A DNA stretch of 64,000 nucleotides from an uncultured Lachnospiraceae bacterium (GCA_910589075.1 CAJUSK010000034.1:1-64000); one strand, 5' to 3'. Shown: positions 50,146-59,912, numbered from the stretch's first letter. Numbers and translations are program-made. The notes: generated by a model from the sequence alone, not told the origin.

Positions 50146-50273
50146 AAAACGCTCCTAAAGCTGTTTATTATTCACTATATGAACAAACTGAAAAATTGTT
50201 ACAATGGGAGTTTTCCGTCTGTTTGCGCAAAGATTTCCAGGTCAATGCAGGCTTGTATGGATCAGAATCCGTT

Positions 50274-50648
50274 CTATGCATTCTGTTTGCTGTTTACATA
50301 TGTTTTGATGGCTTCAAAACTCTCCCTGCTGAGAATATGTTCCATTTTGCATGCGTCCTCAGCGGCAATATCCGGCGCCACACCCAGAGAAGTGAGCCAG
50401 GAAGTAATGAATTCATGCCGTTCATAAATCATTTCTGCGATTTCTCTGCCTGCATCGGTGAGATAGATAAATCCCGCTTCGGTGACCGTGATGTGATTTT
50501 TTTCCCGCAGATGTTTCATGGCGACGCTGACACTGGACTTTTTGAAATTCAGCTTTGTTGCCACATCCACAGAGCGGACAACGGGCAGTGTTTTACTGAG
50601 AATAAGTATGGTTTCCAGATAATTTTCAGCAGATTCATTGTAACTCAT
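50274..50648 (-). CDS. DtxR/MntR-family metal-dependent regulator
   Basis: A 124-residue repressor: winged helix (SAENYLETILILSKTLPVVR, then VDVATKLNFKKSSVSVAMKH) and a short dimerisation part with metal-ligand-type residues (AAEDACKMEHILS, GREIAEMIYERHEF). The SH3-like third domain of longer DtxR proteins is missing, as in MntR. It is divergent from feoA, and a palindrome overlapping the feo promoter is a likely target. Probably represses feo when Fe(II) or Mn(II) is plentiful. Confidence 0.88.
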   Translation of the reverse strand: MSYNESAENYLETILILSKTLPVVRSVDVATKLNFKKSSVSVAMKHLREKNHITVTEAGFIYLTDAGREIAEMIYERHEFITSWLTSLGVAPDIAAEDACKMEHILSRESFEAIKTYVNSKQNA

Positions 50649-50740
50649 TATTTTTATCTCCCTGGCAGTGATTTCTGTCGATTATAACATATTTTGTGGC
50701 GGGTTTCCATATATGTGTTTCATAAAAAATAATTTGGTTG

Positions 50741-50772
50741 TTGACATCTAATAATAGTTAGTATATACTAAT
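50741..50772 (+). promoter_or_regulatory. feo promoter with overlapping palindromic operator
   Basis: TTGACA (50741-50746), 17 bp, TATACT (50764-50769). The perfect palindrome TTAGTATATACTAA (50759-50772) covers the -10, as expected for a DtxR-type operator. Confidence 0.75.
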
Positions 50773-50810
50773 CAAAAAGGATAACAATACTTTGGAAGGG
50801 GGATTGCATC

Positions 50811-51023
50811 ATGCCATTGACATGGATGAAAGCCGGGGAGCCTGGCACGATTAAAAAAGTAGGCGGCAGAGAAGACACCAGGAGATTTCTGGAGAATCTT
50901 GGCTTTACGGCAGGCTGTGTGGTGACGGTTGTGTCAGAGATGAGCGGAAATATCATTGTAAATGTAAAGAATGCAAGGATTGCCATTGGGAAGGATATGG
51001 CGAATAAAATTTTGGTGCAGTAA
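50811..51023 (+). CDS. feoA: Ferrous iron transport protein A, first copy
   Basis: A 70-residue SH3-like FeoA protein (FLENLGFTAGCVVTVVSEMS, then VKNARIAIGKDMANKILV). FeoA is a small cytoplasmic partner of FeoB needed for Fe(II) uptake. GGAAGGGGGATTGCATC precedes the ATG. It is the first gene of the operon behind the regulated promoter. Confidence 0.9.
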   Translation: MPLTWMKAGEPGTIKKVGGREDTRRFLENLGFTAGCVVTVVSEMSGNIIVNVKNARIAIGKDMANKILVQ

Positions 51024-51079
51024 ATATACCGGCTTGTATGGGCCGATCTGTTTGCCATTGTTATGACAGGGAGAAAAGT

Positions 51080-51304
51080 ATGATGAAAACGTTAAAAGAA
51101 GTGGGCTGCGGCCAGACTGCCACGGTGAAACGGTTGAATGGGGAAGGGCCGGTGAAGAGAAGGATTATGGATATGGGGATTACAAAGGGGACTGCGGTGT
51201 ATGTGCGCAAGGTGGCGCCTCTGGGCGATCCCATAGAGGTCAGGGTACGCGGGTATGAGCTGTCTCTGCGAAAGCGGGATGCAGAGATGATTGAGGTGGA
51301 ATAA
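51080..51304 (+). CDS. feoA: Ferrous iron transport protein A, second copy
   Basis: A 74-residue FeoA protein (RIMDMGITKGTAVYVRKVAP, then VRVRGYELSLRKRDAEMIEV), distinct from the first copy. ATG 51080 follows AGGGAGAAAAGT. Two unequal FeoA proteins before one FeoB are common in clostridia and may form a mixed complex. Confidence 0.92.
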   Translation: MMKTLKEVGCGQTATVKRLNGEGPVKRRIMDMGITKGTAVYVRKVAPLGDPIEVRVRGYELSLRKRDAEMIEVE

Positions 51305-51444
51305 ACGCTGTCCGGGGGAACTTTTCAGGCAGAGAATTTTTTTTATACAGTAGTTAGTTAAAACTTACAAATGATAGTTACAACAAAGTACAATGAGAAA
51401 AAAGTAACCAATAGAATAAAGCATCAGAAAAGAAGGAGAAGGTT

Positions 51445-53655
51445 ATGGCGATAAAAATTGCCCTGGCGGGCAATCCCAACTGCGGGAAAACAACACTGTT
51501 TAATGCACTCACCGGATCCAACCAGTTTGTGGGAAACTGGCCGGGGGTGACTGTTGAAAAGAAAGAAGGGAAATTAAAAGGATATCAGGATGTAGTCGTT
51601 ACAGATCTTCCGGGTATTTATTCCCTGTCACCCTATACCCCGGAGGAAGTGGTGGCAAGAAATTATCTGCTTGGAGAACATCCGGATGTGATTTTGAATC
51701 TGGTGGACGGCACCAATCTGGAGAGGAACCTGTATCTCACCACACAGCTTATGGAATTGGGGATTCCGATGATTGTCGCTGTGAATATGATGGATATTGT
51801 GGAAAAAAGCGGAAGCAGGATTTGGACTGATGAGCTGAGTCAGAAACTGGGTTGTGATGTGGTGGAAATCTCTGCACTAAGGGGGACGGGCGTCGGTGAA
51901 GCTGCCGAATGGGCGGTTCGGCTGGCACGGCAAGGGACGACGGCAGTCTGTGCCTGTGCATTTGGGGAGGCAGTGGAACGCGCTGTCCATCAGGTGGAAC
52001 AGAAGCTGGGCGATGGTATTTTGCAGGAACGGAAACGTTTCTTTGCCGTGAAATTGCTTGAAAAAGACAGTCAAATCGCTGGCTGGCTGGAGGCTTTGCC
52101 GGATGTTTCCGGTGAGACCGGGGCGCTGGAGGAAGCGTTTGATGACGATGCTGAGAGCATTATAGCCAATGAACGGTATGAATATATTTCTTCCGTTGTA
52201 CAGGTATGTTACAGGAAACCGGATTGTGAAAACGTTCAGGGAGGCGGCAGTGAGACACTGACAGTTTCAGATCGGATAGACAGATTTGTAACCAACCGAT
52301 GGCTGGCACTGCCCATATTTGCGGCAGTCATGTTTCTGGTTTATTATGTATCGGTTACGACGGTGGGCAGCTGGGCCACGGATTGGGTGAATGACGGCGT
52401 GTTCGGCGAAGGATTTCGTCTGGCAGGATTGGTGGAAGTACCGGGGATTCCTGTGCTGGTGGAAGGTGCACTCTCTGCCATTGGATGTGCGGAATGGCTG
52501 CAGGGGCTGATACTGGATGGCATTGTGGCAGGCGTTGGCGCGGTGCTGGGATTTGTGCCGCAGATGCTGGTGCTCTTTCTGTTTCTTGCCTTTCTGGAAT
52601 CCTGCGGATATATGGCGCGTGTGGCGTTTATTATGGACCGGGTATTCCGGCGGTTTGGCCTTTCCGGAAAATCTTTTATCCCCATGCTCATCGGTACGGG
52701 ATGCGGTGTGCCTGGCATTATGGCCTCCAGAACCATTGAAAGCGACCGGGACCGGAAAATGACAATAATAACGACCACATTTATTCCCTGCGGCGCAAAG
52801 CTGCCGATCATTGCCCTGATTGCAGGCGCATTGTTTGACGGTGCATGGTGGGTCAGCCCCAGTGCATACTTTGCAGGTATCTGTGCCATTGTCTGCTCCG
52901 GCATTCTGTTAAAGAAAACAAACATGTTTGCGGGGGATCCTGCGCCCTTTGTTATGGAACTGCCTGCCTATCATATGCCGGTTGCGGGCAATGTGCTGCG
53001 GAGTATGTGGGAGAGGGGCTGGTCCTTTATCAGAAAAGCGGGAACCGTTATTCTGGTATCTACCGTGATCATCTGGTTTGCCACCTATTTCGGCTGGGTG
53101 GACGGACAATTCAGAATGCTGGATGCCCTGGAGATAGATCACAGTATATTGGCCTTTATCGGCAATCTGTTTGGGTGGATATTTATTCCGCTGGGCTTTG
53201 GAGACTGGAGATCATCGGTGGCAGTCATTACGGGGCTGGTTGCAAAAGAAAACGTGGTGGGAACATTTGGCATACTGTTCGGATTTGCGGAAGTTGCAGA
53301 GGACGGGGGAGAATATTGGCGTGTACTGGCCGGCAGCATGTCAGCGGCATCGGCTTATTCCTTCCTTGTATTTAATCTGCTCTGTGCCCCCTGCTTTGCC
53401 GCCATGGGTGCTATCAAACGGGAGATGAACAATATCAGATGGTTTTGGTTTGCCATTGGTTATCAGTGTTTGCTGGCATATGTGGTGGCGTTATGTATCT
53501 ATCAGATCAGTATGCTCATTACAACCGGCATTTTCGGTGTGGGCACAGCGGCAGCCTTTGTCCTGATGGGAGGTTTTGCATATCTGCTGCTGCGTCCTGT
53601 GCAGGAAAAGAGATATCCGCATCTGCGGATACATAGAAATGTATTGGCAAAATAA
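51445..53655 (+). CDS. feoB: Ferrous iron transporter FeoB
   Basis: A 736-residue Fe(II) permease: N-terminal G domain with GNPNCGKTT, the NWPGVTVEKKEG switch, DLPGIYS and VNMMD; a GDI-like helical part; then a membrane domain with two Gate motifs (SCGYMARVAFIMD and AYSFLVFNLLCAPCFAAMG) and about eight helices. AAGGAGAAGGTT precedes the ATG. The 140-bp gap before it has TTAGTTAAAACTTAC-like sequence near 51353, perhaps a second, weaker regulator site. Confidence 0.96.
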   Translation: MAIKIALAGNPNCGKTTLFNALTGSNQFVGNWPGVTVEKKEGKLKGYQDVVVTDLPGIYSLSPYTPEEVVARNYLLGEHPDVILNLVDGTNLERNLYLTTQLMELGIPMIVAVNMMDIVEKSGSRIWTDELSQKLGCDVVEISALRGTGVGEAAEWAVRLARQGTTAVCACAFGEAVERAVHQVEQKLGDGILQERKRFFAVKLLEKDSQIAGWLEALPDVSGETGALEEAFDDDAESIIANERYEYISSVVQVCYRKPDCENVQGGGSETLTVSDRIDRFVTNRWLALPIFAAVMFLVYYVSVTTVGSWATDWVNDGVFGEGFRLAGLVEVPGIPVLVEGALSAIGCAEWLQGLILDGIVAGVGAVLGFVPQMLVLFLFLAFLESCGYMARVAFIMDRVFRRFGLSGKSFIPMLIGTGCGVPGIMASRTIESDRDRKMTIITTTFIPCGAKLPIIALIAGALFDGAWWVSPSAYFAGICAIVCSGILLKKTNMFAGDPAPFVMELPAYHMPVAGNVLRSMWERGWSFIRKAGTVILVSTVIIWFATYFGWVDGQFRMLDALEIDHSILAFIGNLFGWIFIPLGFGDWRSSVAVITGLVAKENVVGTFGILFGFAEVAEDGGEYWRVLAGSMSAASAYSFLVFNLLCAPCFAAMGAIKREMNNIRWFWFAIGYQCLLAYVVALCIYQISMLITTGIFGVGTAAAFVLMGGFAYLLLRPVQEKRYPHLRIHRNVLAK

Positions 53656-53695
53656 ACTGACGGAAGTAAAATAAGACAGGACGGGAGTGAGTACA

Positions 53696-53857
53696 ATGGG
53701 AACTGTTGTTACGGGCATGGTATTGGCGGCCATTGTGGCATGTATTATCAGAAATATGATACGTGACAAAAGGAACGGAAAATCCCTTCAGTGCGGTTGT
53801 GACTGTCAGCATTGCAAAGGTCACTGCGGTACGGATTTTGAAACACAGGATTTTTGA
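53696..53857 (+). CDS. FeoB-associated Cys-rich membrane peptide
   Basis: A 53-residue peptide with one N-terminal membrane helix (VVTGMVLAAIVACIIRNM) and a Cys-rich tail (QCGCDCQHCKGHC). This is the FeoB-associated small membrane protein often encoded after feoB; it probably helps Fe(II) entry or handling. It starts 40 bp after feoB; GGGAGTGAGTACA precedes the ATG. Confidence 0.85.
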   Translation: MGTVVTGMVLAAIVACIIRNMIRDKRNGKSLQCGCDCQHCKGHCGTDFETQDF

Positions 53858-54103
53858 CGGGGGATATTTTTCCCGGTGGATATTCCGCCGGGCAGGTGAC
53901 ATAACTTGGAGGCTTTGGCCCGGATGGATATGCGTGTATGCTGTCAGATGGCAAATCAGGTATATTCACGGAGGCCAAAGCCTTTTGGCGTAGCAAAGTG
54001 CAAATTATTAAGGCTTTGTTAAAAAAATATAAATCCTGCAAAAGGAATTGACATAAGTATAGAAGAAGTATAAAATACATAGCGTGCTATGGATATTTTG
54101 TTC
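53858..54103. other. Gap after the feo operon with a long-range terminator hairpin
   Basis: GGCTTTGGCC (53911-53920) pairs perfectly with GGCCAAAGCC (53973-53982), followed by TTTT; the 52-base loop is unusually long for a terminator. Nothing else is seen. Confidence 0.5.
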
Positions 54104-54219
54104 TTTCATAGGAAAGTGCGTCCTATGAAACAACAGGGATGCGCAGCTTCGCGCGCGGAACAAAAGTTGCGCTTTCTGGAAAATTTGGACGCGAGAGTGT
54201 GCGAAGCGCACTTTTGTTC
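54104..54219. repeat. Noncoding triple-hairpin repeat, copy 2 (about 115 bp)
   Basis: Near-identical to 25400-25515: TTTCATAGGA/TCCTATGAAA, then GCGCAGCTT with AAGTTGCGC, then AGTGTGC/GCGCACT. It ends 25 bp before the proposed start of the MarR gene and lies in its leader. One copy lies in the integrated element and one in the chromosome. Confidence 0.8.
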
Positions 54220-54243
54220 CACGACGACGGGGAGGAACGGGCA

Positions 54244-54792
54244 GTGCTTGAGTTTCAGGACGAGTTTTTAAAGTTACATCATATGGATATTTGCAGTCTG
54301 GAGGACGGGGGGGCCATTGACAGGAATCTGGATGCGGTTGATGATGTCCGGGTGCGTATTATGGCGACTATGGGCCTGATTGACAAGCTGATGAAGAATC
54401 GTTTTGACCGGGAACTGGAGCGGGTGGGACTGACAATCTCACAGGTACAGGTTTTAATTTACATATTGCGTGAACAGCGCAAAAAAGACAGGGAAATTAC
54501 CGCAAAAGAACTGGAGCAGCGTTTCCGGGTCAGCAATCCGACGATGTCAGGTATCCTCAGAAGACTGGAGAAAAAGGACTTTATTAAAAGGAAACCGGGG
54601 AGCCTGGATAAGCGGAATAAGCAGATCTGTATCAAATCGGATGTGGAAAAGCTGTACAGACTGGTGGAAGACCGGGTTGCACAGGAAAATGAACGTCTCT
54701 TTCAGGGAATCACGAAAGAAGAACTGCAGTGTTTGGCGAAATGTCTCACACAGATTTTGCGCAATATAGATCAGGATAGAAAAGAGGAGTAG
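54244..54792 (+). CDS. MarR-family transcriptional regulator
   Basis: A 182-residue regulator with a winged-helix domain at about residues 60-130 (LTISQVQVLIYILREQRKK, then VSNPTMSGILRRLEKKDFIK, then DKRNKQICI wing). I place the start at GTG 54244, 8 bp after GGGGAGG; the frame is open to ATG 54139, but that part is translated repeat DNA. ATG 54283 is another candidate. A run of seven G (54308-54314) lies near the start. It precedes the efflux genes by 4 bp and probably represses them. Confidence 0.82.
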   Translation: MLEFQDEFLKLHHMDICSLEDGGAIDRNLDAVDDVRVRIMATMGLIDKLMKNRFDRELERVGLTISQVQVLIYILREQRKKDREITAKELEQRFRVSNPTMSGILRRLEKKDFIKRKPGSLDKRNKQICIKSDVEKLYRLVEDRVAQENERLFQGITKEELQCLAKCLTQILRNIDQDRKEE

Positions 54793-54796
54793 GCAG

Positions 54797-56785
54797 ATGG
54801 AAAAAAGAAATGTGATGGAATGCAGAGTAAAAAGGAAAGTTTCCCGCGCAGTGGCTTTTGCCTGTACGGCGATGATTTCTTCGAGCCTTGTGCTGGGCGG
54901 GTGCGGCGGGCCGGGCGGTGCCGAAGGCGGACCGGGAGAAGCGGGAGCAGAAAAGGATACTTCTATTCTGGTGGAGACAGCCATACCTGTGATGGAGAGT
55001 ATAGAACTGGACGGTGACTTTATAGGCAGTGTGGAATCAGAGGATGCCATTACCGTGATGGTCAAAGCAGGCGGTGACGTCACGGGCGCTTATTTTGAAG
55101 AAGGGGATCGGGTCAATGCCGGAGATCTGTTGTTTACGATCGACGATACCAGTGCGCAAATCAGCATGTCCCAGGCGCAGGCAAGCCTGGAGAGTGCCAA
55201 TGCTTCGGTGGCCAGCGCCAATGCTTCGGTGGCCAGCGCCGGCGCTTCGGTGGCCAATGCCAATGCCAACGTATCTCTGCAGGAGTTGAACCTGCTCTAT
55301 ACCCAGGAACAGATCAAACAATCTCTGGGACAGGTGGAGACCAACGAAATGCAGCTGGAAAACGCGGTGGCCAGCGCCAAATATGCATTGAAAGCGGCCC
55401 AGGAAAATGAAGCCCTGGCAGCCGAACAGTTCGGGCTGGCAAGAGACGCTTACGAAGATCTGGAGGACAGCCTGGACGACCTCAAAGACAGTGCCAATCA
55501 CATGAAAAAATATGTGGGGCAGCTTGAGCAGGTGAAGAAACGGTACGATGAAATTCAGGATCTGAGTGATGCCGATGCCATAGCGGCCGTGGGGAATATG
55601 GGAATCGATACGAGCGGCGCTTCCACGGCGCAGGATGCGGCCAATCTGTATCTGGAAAAGATGGTCGGCGTAAAGACCGGCTATGATCTGGGTGTGATGA
55701 TCAACGCCGCACAGTCCCAGGAGGATACATTGCGTTCATCCAGGAGCACTCTGGATGGGAATAAGGATTCCGCGCGTCTGGCCCAGTTCCAGGCGGCAGT
55801 GGGCAAGGAGACGGCGAAGAACAATGTGTTGTCCGCCGAGGACGGACTGCGTCTGGCAGAGAAGATGCTGGAAGATTATGAATTGTATACAAAGGCGGTT
55901 GTCATTGCGGGAGCCAATTATCAACTGGCAGGTTCCAATGCGGGCGTGATTTCGGCGCAGAGCGGACTGACCCAGGCCCAGGCGGGCGTAACCCAGGCCC
56001 AGGCAGGGGTAAAGCAGGCCCAGGCAGGGGTGAAGCAGGCCAGGGCAGGAGTGGAAGCAGCACAGCTTCAACTGGATTATACAAAGGTGTCCTCACCGGT
56101 TTCCGGCGTGGTGACACAGAAGCATATTACGGTGAACAATATGGCGGCGCAGGGTTCGGCGGCATATGTGATTACCCCGGACGATGCCGTGGGGATTACC
56201 TTTTATGTGGCGGAAACCGTAATGAAAGCGTTGACGGAAGGCCAGGAGATCCGTGTGGAGCGGAACGGTGTGGAATATAAGGCGCATATTTCCGAAAATG
56301 CGGGTGTGGCAGATGCGGCCAGCGGCCTGTTTAAAGTGAAGGCGCAGCTTGACAGCGGATCCGGAGAACTGATTACGGGTACCAGTGTGAAAATCACCCT
56401 GGCTACGCAGAAAGCGGAAAATGTGATGACCATTCCGGTGGACAGCGTGTACTACGAGAGCGAGCAGGCGTATGTGTATTGTATGGAAGCCGGTAAGGCT
56501 GTGAAAACTCCCATTGAAACTGGGATTACAAATAATGAAAATGTGGAAGTAAAGTCCGGCCTGACAATGGACAGCCGGGTCATTACCACATGGGCTTCCC
56601 AGTTAAAGGACGGCTCGGACGTGAAATTAAAAGAAGAAACAGGCGGAGCCGGCCAGCCTCAGGACACAAATGCCGGCTCTGAGACAGAAGAACTGGAGGA
56701 AGCCTCCGTATCGGAGCTGACGGATACACAGAGACTGAACCATGAAATAGAAACAAGAATTATGCAGCCGGGCCTGGCACAGTAA
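54797..56785 (+). CDS. RND efflux membrane-fusion (adaptor) lipoprotein
   Basis: A 662-residue HlyD/AcrA-type adaptor with a lipoprotein signal (SSSLVLGGC). A biotinyl-lipoyl-like part (VMVKAGGDVTGAYFEEGDRV) and a very long coiled-coil hairpin follow, then the second half of the lipoyl domain (VSSPVSGVVTQKHITV) and beta-barrel and membrane-proximal parts. The hairpin has 7-residue repeats at both sides (SVASANA type at 135-157; GVTQAQA type at 393-418), seen as 21-bp tandem repeats in the DNA. It works with the RND pump encoded next. Confidence 0.88.
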   Translation: MEKRNVMECRVKRKVSRAVAFACTAMISSSLVLGGCGGPGGAEGGPGEAGAEKDTSILVETAIPVMESIELDGDFIGSVESEDAITVMVKAGGDVTGAYFEEGDRVNAGDLLFTIDDTSAQISMSQAQASLESANASVASANASVASAGASVANANANVSLQELNLLYTQEQIKQSLGQVETNEMQLENAVASAKYALKAAQENEALAAEQFGLARDAYEDLEDSLDDLKDSANHMKKYVGQLEQVKKRYDEIQDLSDADAIAAVGNMGIDTSGASTAQDAANLYLEKMVGVKTGYDLGVMINAAQSQEDTLRSSRSTLDGNKDSARLAQFQAAVGKETAKNNVLSAEDGLRLAEKMLEDYELYTKAVVIAGANYQLAGSNAGVISAQSGLTQAQAGVTQAQAGVKQAQAGVKQARAGVEAAQLQLDYTKVSSPVSGVVTQKHITVNNMAAQGSAAYVITPDDAVGITFYVAETVMKALTEGQEIRVERNGVEYKAHISENAGVADAASGLFKVKAQLDSGSGELITGTSVKITLATQKAENVMTIPVDSVYYESEQAYVYCMEAGKAVKTPIETGITNNENVEVKSGLTMDSRVITTWASQLKDGSDVKLKEETGGAGQPQDTNAGSETEELEEASVSELTDTQRLNHEIETRIMQPGLAQ

Positions 56786-56800
56786 AAGGAGAAGCAGCGG

Positions 56801-59800
56801 ATGAGCAAATTGACAAAAACAGTACTGCAGCGGCCCGTTGCCGCCATGGTAATCGTCGCGTCTTTGATTATATTCGGTATCAATTCCATTATGGGCATGA
56901 ACCTTCAGTTGATCCCGGACATGGATATGCCGGTTATGCTGGTTATAACCACCTATCCACAGGCGGGGCCGGAGGATGTGGAACGGCTGGTGACAAAAGA
57001 GATAGAAGATGAACTGGGTACACTGGCAGGTTTGGAGAACATATACTCCTCCTCCATGGAGAATATGTCCATGGTTATGTTCTCCTTTGAATATGGCACG
57101 GATATGGATGATGCCTTTATTGATATGCAGGAGGCCGTGGAGCGGGTGAAGCGGAGCCTGCCGGAGGACGCAGACGATCCTACCATCATCGCCATGGATA
57201 TGAACGCCCAGGATGTGATGACTCTTTCCGTGGACTCGAAAGAAGAGGGCATAGATGTACTGAGTTATGTGGAAGAAACGGTGCAGCCGGAGCTGGAAAA
57301 GATCAGCGACGTGGCAGATCTCTCAATTTCCGGCGGTGACAGCGAATACATAAGTGTGGAACTGGTGCCGGAGTTGATGCAGCAGTATAAACTGGACATT
57401 TCCACGGTTGCCCAGACAGTGGCGGCAGCCAACTATACCATCCCCGCGGGAACGGCGGAATACGGAAATCAGAACCTGAATATCAGCTCCACCACAGAAT
57501 ATAAAACGCCGTCGGAAATTGCCACCATCCCCATTACCACGGCTTCCGGCAATGTGATCCATCTGTCGGATATTGCCAATGTACATTACGCGGTGGCAGA
57601 GCCTTCCAGCTATAGCCGGTATAACGGATCGGACAATGTCAGCATCGGTATTTCCAAAATACAAAGTTCCAGTGCCGTTACTCTGTCGGGCAAAGTGATG
57701 AAGGTGGTGGACCGCCTGAATGCGGAAAATCCCGATATTACAATCAAGTCGGTCTATGACAGCAGCGAAACCATCATTGACTCCCTGGTTTCCATTGCAC
57801 AGACGCTGGTGGTGGGCATTGTGATCACCATGCTGGTTCTGTTTATCTTTTTCGGGGATTTCAAGGGCAGCCTGATTGTGGGCAGTTCCATGCCGGTATC
57901 ACTGCTGGTAACATTCCTTTTAATGAAATTCATGGGTTTTTCCCTGAACATGATTACCATGGGGGCCCTTGTAATCGGCATCGGTATGATGGTGGACAAT
58001 GCCATTGTGGTCATTGAGATGTGTTTCCGGAAAAAGGAAGAGGGCATGAGCTTTATGGATGCGGCCTATGAGGCGACCAAAACGGTTATGGCGTCCATTG
58101 TGGCTTCCACCATCACCACCATTGTGGTATATTTGCCCCTGGCTATGATGAAGGGAATGTCCGGGCAGATGTTCGGGCAGTTGGGCTATACCATTGTGTT
58201 TGCCCTGATTGCATCCCTGGTGTCCGCCGTGACACTGGTTCCGCTGTGTTTCTCTCAGTATAAGCCGGTGGAAAAGAGGGATACGAAAGTCAATCGGTTT
58301 CTGGATGCAGTGGGTGAGCGGTATGCGGCTGTTTTGCGCAAAGCGCTGCACCGGAAACTGCTGGTATCTGTGACTGCCATAGGGATATTTATAATTTCCA
58401 TTTTTCTGTTCAGGTTTGTCAATATGGAGCTGATGGGACAGACAGACGAAGGGCAGGTAACTGTTTCGGTGGAATTCCGTCCGGGCACCAATCTGGAGAC
58501 TGTGGATGCAAAAGTCCGGGAACTGGAGCAGTTTGTGGAAGAAAGCCCCTATATCAGCGATTACAGCGCCATGGTGACAGAGTCCTCTGCCAGCGGCACG
58601 ATTCAGGCGTATGTGGCGGACGACTGCCGGCTGGGCACTTCGGAAATCGTGGATGAGTGGACAAAAGCGCTGGACGGCTATAAGGACAGCTGCGAAATCA
58701 GCGTTGCTTCTTCTTCCACCATGGGTATGAGTTCCATGGGAGGCGGCAATACCTATGATGTTTCCCTGGAAGGGAACGATCTGGAAAAGATAAAAGAGGC
58801 CTGCCGTATCGTATCAAATGCAGTGGTAAAGGCGGACGGAGTCATCAGTGCCACTTCCTCCTTTGCGGATGCGGCAACCAAAGCGGAAATCGTCATTGAT
58901 CCGATTAAGGCAGCGGCGGCGGGGATGACGCCCCAGATGGCCAGCGGCATGATTTACTCCATGATGAGCGGATCCGATGCCATGGACGTCATGATTGACG
59001 ACAGTAAATATACGGTGAAAGTGGAGTATCCCGCGGATGAATATCCCACGGTCAATGATGTATTTGGAATTACACTGACCAACACCAGAGGCGCAGCGGT
59101 CCCTCTGTCGGATATTGCGGAGATTGTTTATACAGATTCGCCCCAGACCATCAGCCGGAAGGACGGCAGTTATATGGCCAGCGTCACGGCCACTCTGGAA
59201 GCGGATGCCAAATTTACGGCGCAGGAGACCATCCGCCGGCAGATGGAGCAGACGATTTTGCCGGAAGGCGTGCAGCAGGTGACCAATACGATGGATGAAA
59301 TGATGCAGGAAGAATTCGGTTCCCTGATTAGCGCCATTATTACGGCGATTCTGCTGGTATATATTGTTATGGCCATTCAGTTTGAAAACCTGCGTTATTC
59401 GGGCATGGTTATGTTCTGTATTCCCTTTTCGCTGATCGGTTCCATCGTACTTCTGCTGATTACCCGGTGCAGCGTGAGCATGGTGTCTCTGATGGGATTC
59501 TTGATGCTCATTGGTATCGTTGTAAACAATGGTATTCTCTATGTGGATTATACCAATATGCTGCGTAAAACCATGAGTACGGAAGAAGCGCTGATTGAAA
59601 CGGGCAAGTCCCGTCTGCGCCCGATTCTGATGACCACTTTAACCACCATACTTTCCATGATTCCCATGGCTGTAGGGGTGGGCAAGAACGGTGAGATGAC
59701 CCAGGGTATGGCAGTGGTCATCGTAGGCGGTCTGACAGCTTCTACAATACTGACACTGATCCTGCTTCCGACGTTCTACATGATTATACATAAACGGAGT

Positions 59801-59866
59801 AAGGACAAAAAAGCAAAAAAGAAAGCAAAAAGAGCAAAAAAAGAATTGTCACCGGATGACTTATGA
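56801..59866 (+). CDS. RND-family efflux pump (AcrB/SwrC type)
   Basis: A 1,021-residue proton-driven pump: membrane helix 1 (AAMVIVASLIIFGINSIMGM), a large periplasm-type domain, five helices including the GALVIGIGMMVDNAIVVIEM proton-relay segment with its Asp, a second large domain, and the last membrane bundle (GFLMLIGIVVNNGILYVDY). In one-membrane Bacillota such pumps (SwrC group) export surfactants or drugs. GGAGAAGCAGCGG precedes the ATG, 15 bp after the adaptor. A terminator follows. Confidence 0.93.
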   Translation: MSKLTKTVLQRPVAAMVIVASLIIFGINSIMGMNLQLIPDMDMPVMLVITTYPQAGPEDVERLVTKEIEDELGTLAGLENIYSSSMENMSMVMFSFEYGTDMDDAFIDMQEAVERVKRSLPEDADDPTIIAMDMNAQDVMTLSVDSKEEGIDVLSYVEETVQPELEKISDVADLSISGGDSEYISVELVPELMQQYKLDISTVAQTVAAANYTIPAGTAEYGNQNLNISSTTEYKTPSEIATIPITTASGNVIHLSDIANVHYAVAEPSSYSRYNGSDNVSIGISKIQSSSAVTLSGKVMKVVDRLNAENPDITIKSVYDSSETIIDSLVSIAQTLVVGIVITMLVLFIFFGDFKGSLIVGSSMPVSLLVTFLLMKFMGFSLNMITMGALVIGIGMMVDNAIVVIEMCFRKKEEGMSFMDAAYEATKTVMASIVASTITTIVVYLPLAMMKGMSGQMFGQLGYTIVFALIASLVSAVTLVPLCFSQYKPVEKRDTKVNRFLDAVGERYAAVLRKALHRKLLVSVTAIGIFIISIFLFRFVNMELMGQTDEGQVTVSVEFRPGTNLETVDAKVRELEQFVEESPYISDYSAMVTESSASGTIQAYVADDCRLGTSEIVDEWTKALDGYKDSCEISVASSSTMGMSSMGGGNTYDVSLEGNDLEKIKEACRIVSNAVVKADGVISATSSFADAATKAEIVIDPIKAAAAGMTPQMASGMIYSMMSGSDAMDVMIDDSKYTVKVEYPADEYPTVNDVFGITLTNTRGAAVPLSDIAEIVYTDSPQTISRKDGSYMASVTATLEADAKFTAQETIRRQMEQTILPEGVQQVTNTMDEMMQEEFGSLISAIITAILLVYIVMAIQFENLRYSGMVMFCIPFSLIGSIVLLLITRCSVSMVSLMGFLMLIGIVVNNGILYVDYTNMLRKTMSTEEALIETGKSRLRPILMTTLTTILSMIPMAVGVGKNGEMTQGMAVVIVGGLTASTILTLILLPTFYMIIHKRSKDKKAKKKAKRAKKELSPDDL

Positions 59867-59874
59867 TGCGTGGA

Positions 59875-59912
59875 ATGCCCTGGGGAACGGAATGGTTCCC
59901 TGGGGTATTTTT
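59875..59912 (+). terminator. Terminator of the MarR-RND operon
   Basis: ATGCCC-GGGGAAC pairs with GTTCCC-GGGGTAT around a short loop, with one T-T mismatch, followed by TTTTTC. Confidence 0.65.
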
